In this document: positions 51,950 through 60,585 of the stretch, piece after piece
Position numbering within the stretch: the stretch's first letter is position 1
How the letters are laid out: every line of letters begins with the position of its first letter
NCBI GenBank assembly: GCA_018902795.1
Contig: JAHIQD010000023.1
Span: 65,152 to 129,151 of the forward strand
From: Bacteroidota bacterium
Lineage (GTDB): Bacteria > Bacteroidota > Bacteroidia > Flavobacteriales > Weeksellaceae
DNA: 64,000 nucleotides
Direction of reading: 5' to 3'
The notes under the pieces: generated by a model
The model's database searches: none
Told to the model about the DNA's origin: nothing
Seen by the model: the letters and a program-made list of their open reading frames with translations, nothing else
Position numbers and translations under genes: made by a program

Positions 51950-53005
51950 ATGCAACTGGTAAAAGTGGGGCTCTGTGCCTTTGGTATGAGCGGTAAAGTT
52001 TTTCATGCGCCGTTTTTAAAAGAACATCCGGGATTTTTTATGTCTGCGGTGGTGGAAAGATCGAAAGAAGAATCCAAATCTCAATATCCTGAGGCGACGA
52101 TTTACCGGTCTGTAGAAGAGATGCTTCAGCTCGCAGATATCGATCTGGTTGTGGTCAACACTCCCGTTCAGACACATTTCGAATATGCAAAAGCAGCTTT
52201 AGAAGCGGGAAAAAATGTCATCGTAGAAAAACCATTTACCGTCAGTGTAACGGAAGCGAATGAACTCGTAAGGCTGGCGGAAGAGAAAAACCTTTTCCTG
52301 AGTGTTTATCAAAACCGCAGATTCGACCGGGATTATCTTCAGGTAAAAAAAATCCTGGCCGAGGAAAAACTGGGAACTCTTAAAGAAGCAGAAATCCGTT
52401 TTGACCGGTTCCGTACCCAAGCCAGCGGCAAAGCGCACAAAGAAAATCCGGCGCAGAAAGGTTCAGGATCGGTTCATGATCTGGGATCTCACCTCATCGA
52501 TCAGGCCACGCAGCTTTTCGGTTTTCCGGAAAAACTTTTTGCTGATGTATTTTCCATGAAAGGTTCAGCTTTTGCGAACGACTATTTCGAAATTTTACTC
52601 TATTATAAAAATGATTTACGAGTAAGACTAAAATCGTCTGTCTTCAGTAAAGAAGCACATTATGCCTATGTTTTGCATGGTGATAACGGAAGCTTTTTAC
52701 AGGAAAGAACCGACAGGCAGGAAGACGAACTGGTTGCCGGGGCTGTTCCCACCTTTGGGGAAGACTGGACGGAACCTTTGCATGAAACCGACGGAATTCT
52801 TCATTATTTTAATGAAAGCTCCATGTGGGAAAGACTCATCACCCTTAGTCAGCCGGGAAATTATATGCATTATTATCAGCAAATTTACGAACACATCGTT
52901 TTCGGTTCGGACCTGCCTTCACCGGGACGGGAAATCATTCAGAATATGAAGATTATTGAAGCGGCACTGGAAAGTGCTGAAAAAGGAATCACTGTTTATT
53001 TTTGA
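51950..53005 (+). CDS. Gfo/Idh/MocA family oxidoreductase
   Basis: An NAD(P)-dependent dehydrogenase acting on a sugar or inositol-type substrate. The Rossmann N-terminus is VGLCAFGMSGKVFHAPFLKEHPGFFMSAVVERSKEES (about 6-42). The signature VVNTPVQTHFEYAKAALEAGKNVIVEKPFTVSVTEANELVRLAEEKN (about 70-117) contains the catalytic EKP. A C-terminal beta domain (about 125-345) carries HDLGSHLIDQATQLFG, where His and Asp contribute to catalysis. Length 351 is typical. The stop codon opens a GGTTGAGG hexamer repeat. Confidence 0.92.
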   Translation: MQLVKVGLCAFGMSGKVFHAPFLKEHPGFFMSAVVERSKEESKSQYPEATIYRSVEEMLQLADIDLVVVNTPVQTHFEYAKAALEAGKNVIVEKPFTVSVTEANELVRLAEEKNLFLSVYQNRRFDRDYLQVKKILAEEKLGTLKEAEIRFDRFRTQASGKAHKENPAQKGSGSVHDLGSHLIDQATQLFGFPEKLFADVFSMKGSAFANDYFEILLYYKNDLRVRLKSSVFSKEAHYAYVLHGDNGSFLQERTDRQEDELVAGAVPTFGEDWTEPLHETDGILHYFNESSMWERLITLSQPGNYMHYYQQIYEHIVFGSDLPSPGREIIQNMKIIEAALESAEKGITVYF

Positions 53006-53049
53006 GGCTGAGGATAAGGTTGAGGTTGAGGTTAAGGATGAGCGTGAGA
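53003..53049 (+). repeat. GGTTRA/GGATRA hexamer repeat at a stop codon
   Basis: TGAGGCTGAGGATAAGGTTGAGGTTGAGGTTAAGGATGAGCG begins with the oxidoreductase stop codon and continues for about seven units of six bases. It matches the arrays at 47720 and 61552. Confidence 0.65.
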
Positions 53050-53105
53050 ACGCACGTATATTGAGAAATTACAAGTATTGAAATTCATTTTAAAAACGAG
53101 AGACC

Positions 53106-53552
53106 ATGAACTCCAACTCCGACCGCGAAATTTTCAGTTCACGAATTTTACATTCGCCAATAGAACATGTTTATCAGGCTTTTGCAGATCCTCTGCACCT
53201 GAAAAACTGGTGGGGGCCAGAAGGATTCACCAACACCATCCACGAATTTGATCTGAGGCCAGGCGGCAGATGGATCCTTACCATGCATGGGCCTGAACAG
53301 GGCCATTATGAAAACTCATCGGTGTTCAAAACTGTTCAGCCCCCTCATTCAGTCACCTGGAAAAGAATTTCGAAGCCCTTATTCGATATGGAAATCGGTT
53401 TTGAAAAGATCAGTGAATCAGAGACCAAAATCTTCTTCAGCATGATTTTTGCTACACGGGAAGAATGTGACAAAATCAGACGTTTTGCAGCACTCAAAAA
53501 TGAGGAAAACTTCGACCGGCTTGAAAGAGAACTTCTTACTTTTCCTGAGTAA
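53106..53552 (+). CDS. SRPBCC family protein (AHSA1-like)
   Basis: A START/Bet v1-fold protein with an AHSA1-type domain spanning the whole sequence: FSSRILHSPIEHVYQAFADPLHLKNWWGPEGFTNTIHEFDLRPGGRWILTMHGPEQGHYENSSVFKTVQPPHSVTW (about 9-84). These proteins bind small hydrophobic molecules. There are no enzyme motifs. Length 148 is normal. It stands alone between the oxidoreductase and the signalling operon. Confidence 0.88.
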   Translation: MNSNSDREIFSSRILHSPIEHVYQAFADPLHLKNWWGPEGFTNTIHEFDLRPGGRWILTMHGPEQGHYENSSVFKTVQPPHSVTWKRISKPLFDMEIGFEKISESETKIFFSMIFATREECDKIRRFAALKNEENFDRLERELLTFPE

Positions 53553-53680
53553 AAAGATCCCCCGTCATGCGAACGCAGGCAAAAAGATAAGCCGCGCGGT
53601 AAGAATACCTGATTGCAAAAGGTTCAAAATTCATATATTTGGAGACTTTTGTTATTAAATTTTAAAATATTTATTAAAAA

Positions 53681-54808
53681 ATGATTCTGATCGTAGACGA
53701 TGCTCCCGAAAATATCATCTCCTTAAAAAAAGTGCTCGAAAAAAACGGTTTTGATGTAGATACCGCATCATCCGGGGAAGAAGCGCTGAAAAAAATACTT
53801 AAAAAATCTTATGTCCTGATTATTCTTGATGTTCAGATGCCGGGAATGGATGGTTTTGAAGTCGCCGAAACCATTTCGGGTTACAGCAGAGCAAAAGAAA
53901 CCGCCATCATTTTTCTATCCGCTGCCAGCTCCAATGTCAACCTGATTACCAGGGGATATTCCTCCGGCGGCCTGGATTATATCAGCAAACCGGTTGATAT
54001 GAATATCCTGTTGCTGAAGGTAAAAACGTTCTACCGGATTTATGAGCAAAGCCGTGCCCTGAATGAAATGCAGAAAGCCCTGCGCGAAGAAATTGAGTTC
54101 AGAAAAGAAGCAGAGCGGAAAAAAGATGAGTTCATCAGCATCGCCAGTCATGAACTGAAAACACCGATGACCAGCATTAAGGGATACATTCAGCTTTTGG
54201 AACGGAGTTTGGATAAAAACGACATTGAAACGATAAGAACCCGACTGCATAAAGTACAGAATCAGGTCGAAAAATTAAATGTACTCATTGCGGATCTTCT
54301 GGATATTTCGAAAATTGAAAGCGGAAAATTAAAATTTAATAAAAAACATTTTTCTTTTGATCATCTGCTTGACCATATTCTTGAAATCATGCAGCAATCG
54401 AATCCCCAAATAAAACTCGTAAAGAAAGGAAATGTGGAAGGAAATGTGTACGCTGATGAAATGCGGATTGAACAGGTCATTATTAATTTTATGACCAATG
54501 CTATTAAATATGCACCCGACACCGAAGAAATCCACATCAGCTCCATGATACGGGAGGATGAAATTTACTTTTCGGTACGGGATTTCGGAATGGGCATGCC
54601 AGAGGAGCATCAACAAAAAATCTTTGACAAATTCTACCGGATCGAGGAAACTTCCGAACGGTTTCAGGGACTGGGCATCGGGCTTTATATCTGTCAGGAA
54701 ATCATAGAAAGACATGGGGGAACCGTAGGCGTTAACAGTACACCCGGTGAAGGCTCAGAATTTTATTTTACAATACCGGTAAATCCTGAGAAGGAAAAAA
54801 ATCAATAA
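53681..54808 (+). CDS. receiver-histidine kinase protein (REC-HisKA-HATPase)
   Basis: A 375-residue soluble kinase in which an N-terminal receiver (1-120; LIVDD, ILDVQMPGMDG with D52, LSAAS and SKPVD) controls a kinase core. A short linker is followed by HisKA (EFISIASHELKTPMTS, His near residue 155) and HATPase motifs NFMTNAIKYAP, GMGMP and GIGLYIC. This inverted order resembles kinases that read another kinase's output. It is first in a run of six signalling genes; a 6-bp gap separates it from the CHASE3 hybrid kinase. Confidence 0.93.
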   Translation: MILIVDDAPENIISLKKVLEKNGFDVDTASSGEEALKKILKKSYVLIILDVQMPGMDGFEVAETISGYSRAKETAIIFLSAASSNVNLITRGYSSGGLDYISKPVDMNILLLKVKTFYRIYEQSRALNEMQKALREEIEFRKEAERKKDEFISIASHELKTPMTSIKGYIQLLERSLDKNDIETIRTRLHKVQNQVEKLNVLIADLLDISKIESGKLKFNKKHFSFDHLLDHILEIMQQSNPQIKLVKKGNVEGNVYADEMRIEQVIINFMTNAIKYAPDTEEIHISSMIREDEIYFSVRDFGMGMPEEHQQKIFDKFYRIEETSERFQGLGIGLYICQEIIERHGGTVGVNSTPGEGSEFYFTIPVNPEKEKNQ

Positions 54809-54814
54809 GTAACA

Positions 54815-57800
54815 ATGATGAAATTTAAAAATAATCTTCTTTACGGACTGGGACTATCTTTGGTCCTTTTATTTATAAGCTCGATGGCATCGTATATCAG
54901 TATTAAAAACCTGATCGACAGTGCTTCGATGGTGAAAAACAGCAACCGGATCATTCAGGATCTGGATCATGTTTTTTCGCTGGTAAAAGATGCTGAAACC
55001 GGACAGCGCGGTTATCTGCTAAGCGGAGATCTTCAGTTTCTGGAGCCCTATAATAATGCAAAAGAACAAATATCAGAAGGCATCAACGCATTATCTGCCG
55101 AAGTGACCAACACCCATACTCAGAGCAAAAATCTGGAAAAACTGCAGCGCAGTATTGACTCGAGAATCGATATTCTGGACCGAAATCTGAACTACAAAAA
55201 AGAGCATAACACCATAAAGCCTGAGCAGCTGCTGAGCGGAAAAAAATACATGGACGAAATCCGCAACACCGTATCGGTGATGCAGAAAGAAGAACAGGCC
55301 ATCCTGAAATCCCGCACGGAAACCATGGATCAGTTTGCCTCCTACACGCCATGGCTGATCATTATTTCGGCGCTTCTGGCTATTACCATTACGCTGGTTT
55401 TTTACCGCAAAGTCCTGCAGGACTTCAACGAAAAAACAAAACTTACGCAGGAGCTTGAGGCAAAGAACGAAGAAACAGAAAACCGCCTGCTTGCGATCGA
55501 AAAAGTAGCGGCACAAATCTCCGGCGGTGATTATAATATCCTTTGGGACCAAAACGCTCAGGAAACCCTGGGCAGTGTGGCAGGTCCGCTGAACCATATG
55601 GCCGAATCGCTTCAGACCTCATTTAAAACCCTGGAAGAGAAAGAATGGCTGAGTTCTACCATTGCGCAGCTCAACGACCGCATGATGGGAGACAAAAGCA
55701 TGGAAAAACTGGCTGCGAATATTCTGGATGAACTTACGGCCAATACCCAGAGCCACGTAGCTGCGATTTACCTGCAGGGTGAGGACAACAAACTGCATCT
55801 TACCGGAAGTTATGCCCTGGCAGATGATGCCGCCAGAAAACCTTTAAAAATCGGTGAAGGTATTTCGGGTGAGGCTTTCCGCTCTGAAAAACAAATCGTG
55901 GTGAAGGACATTCCAGATCACGGCGTTACCATCAGCTTCGCCACCGGAAACACGAAACCCAAAAACATTGTTGCGCTCCCCATTACCCGGTACAATTTAC
56001 CTCTTGGGGTGATTGAACTTGGCGCCATGCACGATTATTCTGCCCGTGAGCTTGAATTTCTCCGTTCTGTTGCCGGAAATATCGGACTGGCCTTTTTCAG
56101 TGCCCAAAGCCGCATCAAACTTCAGGAACTTCTGGAGGAAACCCAGGCACAGTCAGAAGAACTCCAAACCCAACATTCAGAACTTGAAAACATCAATGCT
56201 GAACTGGAGGCACAGTCGCAGAAGCTTCTTGCTTCCGAAGAAGAACTTCGCGTACAGCAGGAAGAACTCATGCAGAGCAACCAGGAACTCGAAGAAAGGA
56301 CCGGACTTCTTGAGGAAAAAAATGCGCTTATTGAACAGCGCAATATTGACATTCAGCAGAAATCAATTGAACTGGAACAGAGCACCAGGTATAAATCTGA
56401 ATTTTTGGCGAACATGTCGCATGAACTGCGTACCCCGCTCAATTCCATTTTACTGCTTTCGAAATTAATGACTGAAAGCGAAGACCTCGATGAGCAATAT
56501 GTAGAATATGCCGAAGTCATGCAGAGTTCCGGCCAGGGCTTACTGACGCTTATTGATGAAATTCTGGATCTGTCCAAAATTGAATCAGGAAAAATGACCC
56601 TGGAAATCAACGAGGTGCCGCTGAACGAAATTACGACGGATATGCAGATGCTGTTCAATCCAATGGCAAAAGACAAGAATCTGGCTTTAAACATCGTTAC
56701 TGATCCTGAGACGGCAACAACTTTGCACACGGACAAACTCCGTCTGGAGCAGGTTCTGAAAAACCTCCTTTCCAACGCGATCAAATTCACTTCGGAAGGA
56801 AGCATTACGCTGCACGTTTCCGGTGATGACGCGAAAGAAAAAGTATATTTCAAAGTCACCGATACCGGAATCGGCATCCCTAAGGACAAAATGAGAATGG
56901 TGTTTGAAGCATTCCAACAGGCAGACGGCTCTACTCAACGCAAATATGGCGGCACCGGACTTGGGCTTTCTATCAGCCGCGAACTGGCGCGTTTGCTCGG
57001 TGGCGAAATACAGCTGAAAAGTACCGAAGGCGAAGGCAGCGAATTCACGCTTGTGGTGCCGGTAAATATTGAAGAGGCAACTGGCTTACCCGTTCAGGTT
57101 CAGGAAGAAATTCCGGTTTATGCGGTTCAGGAGGCAGAAATACAGCCTGAACGTTTTGTAACCGACCGTATTCCACAGCAGATTGAGGATGACCGCGATG
57201 ATATTCAGAAAGGGGATAAAGTGATTCTTATTATTGAAGATGACACTGCTTTTGCCAAAATCCTTATGGACTTTTCGAGGACTAAAAATTATAAAGTCAT
57301 CGTGGCGGTTCGCGGAGATGCAGGTATCGAAATGGCACAGCATTACAAGCCACTGGCTATTCTGCTTGATATTCAACTGCCGGTAATGGACGGCTGGGAA
57401 GTAATGGAAGCCCTGAAATCGAATCCGCAGACCAAGCCTATTCCTGTTCACATCATGTCGTCCATGAAATTCAAACAGGAAAGTTTATTAAGAGGTGCGG
57501 TAGATTTCATCAACAAACCCTTTGCGCTGGAACAGATGCAGGACATCTTCAGCAAGCTGGAAAACGCCCTGAACCGCTCGCCTAAAAAAGTGCTGATCGT
57601 AGAGGAAAATGAGCAGCATGCCAAAGCCTTAAGCTATTTCTTAAGAGCCAATAATATTACCACCGACATCGCCAATAATGTTTCGGACAGCATCGAATCC
57701 CTTCACAACCGGGAGATCGACTGCGTTATTCTCGACATGGGCGTGCCGGACAGAACGGCGTATGAAACCCTTGAAACCATTAAGCAGAACAAAGGACTGG

Positions 57801-58399
57801 AGCAGCTTCCCATCATTGTGTTCACCGGAAAAAACCTTTCCAAAGGAGAAGAAAGCCGGATCAAGAAATATGCGGATTCCATTGTGGTAAAAACCGCCTA
57901 TTCATATCAGCGGATCCTGGATGAGGCAGGCCTTTTCCTTCATTTGGTAGAAGAAAAGAACAAGAAAAAACACGAAAGAATATCAGGATCAGGTAACGAA
58001 GGTGAACTGAGGAACATCCTGAAAGACAAAACGGTGCTGATCGCCGACGACGATGTAAGAAATATTTTCTCGCTGACCAAAGCCCTCGAAATCCACGGGA
58101 TGAAAGTGATCCCGGCCATGGACGGTAAAGAAGCCCTGAAAGCGCTGGAAAAAGAGCCCGCTATTGATGTGGTGCTGATGGATATGATGATGCCCGAAAT
58201 GGACGGCTATGAAACCATCCGGGAGATCCGGTCCGACCGTCAGTATAAAAACCTTCCGGTGCTGGCGGTGACCTCGAAAGCCATGATGGGCGACCGGGAA
58301 AAATGCATTGCGGTGGGTGCATCCGATTATATTTCAAAACCTGTGGATATCGATCAGTTGGTTTCTCTGCTGAGAGTCTGGCTCTATGACAAAATCTAA
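54815..58399 (+). CDS. hybrid sensor kinase: CHASE3-HAMP-GAF-coiled coil-HisKA-HATPase-REC-REC-REC
   Basis: A 1194-residue inner-membrane kinase. Two helices (about 8-28 and 178-197) flank a periplasmic CHASE3 domain (VKDAETGQRGYLLSGD at 57-72). HAMP (about 200-275), GAF (about 290-430) and a Gln/Glu-rich coiled coil (435-525) lead to HisKA with His536 (LANMSHELRTPLNS) and HATPase. Three receivers follow. REC1 (about 808-925) and REC3 (about 1070-1190; VLMDMMMPEMDGYE) are canonical. REC2 (about 928-1045) has EEN instead of DD but keeps ILDMGVPD and an aligned Lys. It lies between the REC-kinase and a lone receiver. Confidence 0.94.
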   Translation: MMKFKNNLLYGLGLSLVLLFISSMASYISIKNLIDSASMVKNSNRIIQDLDHVFSLVKDAETGQRGYLLSGDLQFLEPYNNAKEQISEGINALSAEVTNTHTQSKNLEKLQRSIDSRIDILDRNLNYKKEHNTIKPEQLLSGKKYMDEIRNTVSVMQKEEQAILKSRTETMDQFASYTPWLIIISALLAITITLVFYRKVLQDFNEKTKLTQELEAKNEETENRLLAIEKVAAQISGGDYNILWDQNAQETLGSVAGPLNHMAESLQTSFKTLEEKEWLSSTIAQLNDRMMGDKSMEKLAANILDELTANTQSHVAAIYLQGEDNKLHLTGSYALADDAARKPLKIGEGISGEAFRSEKQIVVKDIPDHGVTISFATGNTKPKNIVALPITRYNLPLGVIELGAMHDYSARELEFLRSVAGNIGLAFFSAQSRIKLQELLEETQAQSEELQTQHSELENINAELEAQSQKLLASEEELRVQQEELMQSNQELEERTGLLEEKNALIEQRNIDIQQKSIELEQSTRYKSEFLANMSHELRTPLNSILLLSKLMTESEDLDEQYVEYAEVMQSSGQGLLTLIDEILDLSKIESGKMTLEINEVPLNEITTDMQMLFNPMAKDKNLALNIVTDPETATTLHTDKLRLEQVLKNLLSNAIKFTSEGSITLHVSGDDAKEKVYFKVTDTGIGIPKDKMRMVFEAFQQADGSTQRKYGGTGLGLSISRELARLLGGEIQLKSTEGEGSEFTLVVPVNIEEATGLPVQVQEEIPVYAVQEAEIQPERFVTDRIPQQIEDDRDDIQKGDKVILIIEDDTAFAKILMDFSRTKNYKVIVAVRGDAGIEMAQHYKPLAILLDIQLPVMDGWEVMEALKSNPQTKPIPVHIMSSMKFKQESLLRGAVDFINKPFALEQMQDIFSKLENALNRSPKKVLIVEENEQHAKALSYFLRANNITTDIANNVSDSIESLHNREIDCVILDMGVPDRTAYETLETIKQNKGLEQLPIIVFTGKNLSKGEESRIKKYADSIVVKTAYSYQRILDEAGLFLHLVEEKNKKKHERISGSGNEGELRNILKDKTVLIADDDVRNIFSLTKALEIHGMKVIPAMDGKEALKALEKEPAIDVVLMDMMMPEMDGYETIREIRSDRQYKNLPVLAVTSKAMMGDREKCIAVGASDYISKPVDIDQLVSLLRVWLYDKI

Positions 58400-58410
58400 A
58401 ATCTCTCTGT

Positions 58411-58785
58411 ATGAAAAGCGAAAAGGAAATTCTTATCATTGACGATGACAGCAAAAACATCTTTGCCCTCCATGCCGTCCTGAAAGCAAAGAAATACCGG
58501 TGTGTTTCCGCGCTCAGCGCAAGACAGGGTCTGCAGATGCTTTCGGACAATAAAAACATCGGCGTGGTGCTGATGGACATGATGATGCCCGAAATGGACG
58601 GTTATGAAGCCATAGGCCAAATGAAAACCAATGAGTCGCTGAAAGACATTCCGGTGATCGCGGTAACCGCTCAGGCCATGACCGGAGACCGGGACAAATG
58701 CCTGAAAGCCGGTGCCGACGGCTATCTTTCGAAGCCGGTGAATGTAGATGAACTGATGAAGCTGCTCCAACAATTAATCCCTTAA
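58411..58785 (+). CDS. single-domain response regulator, paralogue of REC3 of the upstream kinase
   Basis: A lone receiver of 124 residues with DDD pocket (LIIDDDSKN), phospho-Asp in VLMDMMMPEMDGYEA, Thr in AVTAQAM and Lys in LSKPVNVDE. The stretch around the phospho-Asp is nearly identical at the DNA level to REC3 of the preceding kinase (58171-58210 versus 58563-58602). This indicates a recent duplication of that domain. An 11-bp gap precedes and a 3-bp gap follows it. Confidence 0.93.
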   Translation: MKSEKEILIIDDDSKNIFALHAVLKAKKYRCVSALSARQGLQMLSDNKNIGVVLMDMMMPEMDGYEAIGQMKTNESLKDIPVIAVTAQAMTGDRDKCLKAGADGYLSKPVNVDELMKLLQQLIP

Positions 58786-58788
58786 AAC

Positions 58789-59607
58789 GTGAAATCGGAA
58801 CACAGTGATGAACATATTGAAACCCTTCTTTCCGATGTACTGGAAATTTACGGGTACGACTTTACAGGGTATTCACGGGCCTCGCTGAAGCGCCGTATTG
58901 TGCGGCTTTACGAGCTGGACCGCTTTGTAAGTTTTGCAGAATACCGGTATAAGATCAGAACGGAGCCCGGCTATTTCAAACGCTTCCTGGAACAGGTGAC
59001 CATCAATGTAACGGAGATGTTCAGGGATCCTTCTTTCTATAAGACGCTCAGAACGGAAATTCTTCCCAAGCTCGGCACCTACCCTTTGATCCGGATCTGG
59101 ATTGCGGGCTGCAGCACGGGGGAAGAAGCCTACTCTGTTGCCATCTTTTTAAAAGAGCTCAACCTGCTTCACAAGTCGCTCATCTATGCCACTGATATCA
59201 ACAGTGCGGTGGTGGAAAATGCCGCTCAGGCTATGGTGCCGCTGAGCAAAATAAAACAGTATACGGAAAATTATATCGCGGCAGGCGGCAGCGAACATTT
59301 TTCCGGTTATTATGCCGCCAATTATTCTCTGGGGAAACTCAGTGAGGAGCTGAGATCGAAAATTATTTTTTCCACGCACAATCTGGTGACGGATAATTCT
59401 TTCAATGAGTTTCAGCTGATCCTGTGCCGCAATGTTCTGATTTATTTTGACAGGCCGCTGCAGAACAAAGTCTTCGAGCTTTTTGACAACAGTCTGGAAA
59501 AATTCGGTTATCTGGCCCTTGGGACCAAAGAGACGCTGGACTTTTCCACCGTTTCGAAGAATTACGAAAGAATGAAATCCGCCAAAATATGGCGTAAAAT
59601 ACATTAA
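58789..59607 (+). CDS. cheR: CheR-type protein-glutamate methyltransferase
   Basis: A SAM-dependent methyltransferase that esterifies glutamates on signalling proteins. N-terminal helices (about 1-70) carry the conserved NVTEMFRD (73-80), followed by the SAM loop IWIAGCSTGEEAYSVAI (103-119), ATDINSAVVENA and the FNEFQLILCRNVLIYFDRPLQNKVF motif. It starts at GTG 58789; no in-frame ATG precedes it within the gap. There is no C-terminal TPR or receptor-tethering extension. Length 272 is normal. It sits 1 bp before cheB. No chemoreceptor is seen in this window, so the substrate is unknown. Confidence 0.93.
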   Translation: MKSEHSDEHIETLLSDVLEIYGYDFTGYSRASLKRRIVRLYELDRFVSFAEYRYKIRTEPGYFKRFLEQVTINVTEMFRDPSFYKTLRTEILPKLGTYPLIRIWIAGCSTGEEAYSVAIFLKELNLLHKSLIYATDINSAVVENAAQAMVPLSKIKQYTENYIAAGGSEHFSGYYAANYSLGKLSEELRSKIIFSTHNLVTDNSFNEFQLILCRNVLIYFDRPLQNKVFELFDNSLEKFGYLALGTKETLDFSTVSKNYERMKSAKIWRKIH

Positions 59608-59608
59608 T

Positions 59609-60178
59609 ATGAAAGACTGCAAAGCACTGGTGATAGGCGGATCTGCCGGAAGCCTCGACGTACTGCTGAAAGTACTGCCGGGCATCAACCCGTTGCTTGC
59701 ATTTCCCATTATTATTGTGCTGCACCGCAAACCCGGTAAAGACAGCATTCTGACCGGACTTTTAGCATCAAAGACCCAACTCCGGGTAAAAGAAGTTGAA
59801 GAAAAAGAAAAATTATTGCCCGCAACCCTCTATATTGCCCCTCCGGACTATCATCTGCTCATCGAAAATGACGGAACACTTTCTCTGGATGCCTCTGAAA
59901 AAGTCAATTTTTCACGGCCTTCCATTGACGTCACTTTTGAAAGTGCCGCAGAGGTATATGAAGAAAATGTGGTATGTTTGCTGCTTTCCGGCGCCAACAG
60001 CGACGGCACTGCCGGTCTGCAAAAAGTAAAAGAAAAAGGCGGCAGAGCGCTCATCCAGAAACCATCGTCGGCGGTGGTGAGTTTTATGCCCGAATACGCT
60101 ATGGAACATGTGGCTGTGGATGCGGTGCTGGATACCGCGGAAATGCCCGACTATATTAATAAATTAGGAAATGACTGA
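59609..60178 (+). CDS. cheB: CheB-type methylesterase domain protein (no receiver)
   Basis: Removes methyl esters or deamidates glutamines placed on signalling proteins. Catalytic triad: Ser12 (GGSAGS), His39 (IIVLHR) and Asp132 (LLLSGANSDGTAGL). Length 189 corresponds to the catalytic domain alone; the N-terminal receiver of classical CheB is absent. Its activity would thus need control by one of the lone receivers encoded beside it. It begins 1 bp after cheR ends, and its 3' end overlaps the next receiver gene by 8 bp. Confidence 0.92.
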   Translation: MKDCKALVIGGSAGSLDVLLKVLPGINPLLAFPIIIVLHRKPGKDSILTGLLASKTQLRVKEVEEKEKLLPATLYIAPPDYHLLIENDGTLSLDASEKVNFSRPSIDVTFESAAEVYEENVVCLLLSGANSDGTAGLQKVKEKGGRALIQKPSSAVVSFMPEYAMEHVAVDAVLDTAEMPDYINKLGND

Positions 60179-60557
60179 AAAAAATTCAATAAAAGAAACC
60201 AAAAAGGTATTTATTTTCGATGACAACCTCGAGATTCTCGAACTCTGTACAGAAATTCTCGAAGACATCGGTTGTGAAGTGAAAACCTCACCTTCCACCA
60301 ACAGCGTGGAACAGCAGGTGGCCGACTATATGCCAGATCTTATTCTGATGGATAACTGGCTGCCGGACATCAGCGGGATTGAAGCCACGAGGCTGCTGAA
60401 ATCCAACGAGGCCCTGAAAAACATTCCGGTGCTTTATTTTTCCGCGAACAGCAACATCAGTGCCCTTGCGGAAGAAGCCGGCGCTGATGATTTTCTTGCC
60501 AAACCATTTGATATTGACCTTTTTGAAACGACCGTAAAAAAATACACGGACGCCTGA
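60171..60557 (+). CDS. single-domain response regulator
   Basis: A lone receiver of 128 residues: pocket FDDN, phospho-Asp in LILMDNWLPDISG, Ser in LYFSANSN and Lys in FLAKPFDID. It overlaps cheB by 8 bp, indicating translational coupling, and could be the partner that regulates CheB in place of a fused receiver. It is less similar to REC3 of the kinase than the receiver at 58411. Confidence 0.92.
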   Translation: MTEKNSIKETKKVFIFDDNLEILELCTEILEDIGCEVKTSPSTNSVEQQVADYMPDLILMDNWLPDISGIEATRLLKSNEALKNIPVLYFSANSNISALAEEAGADDFLAKPFDIDLFETTVKKYTDA

Positions 60558-60585
60558 AAACCACCGCTTTAACACGACCAAGTAC

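Noticed and set aside
53681..60557. Complete chemotaxis operon
   Set aside because: No MCP, CheA, CheW or flagellar/gliding genes here; only CheR and CheB domains with hybrid kinases.
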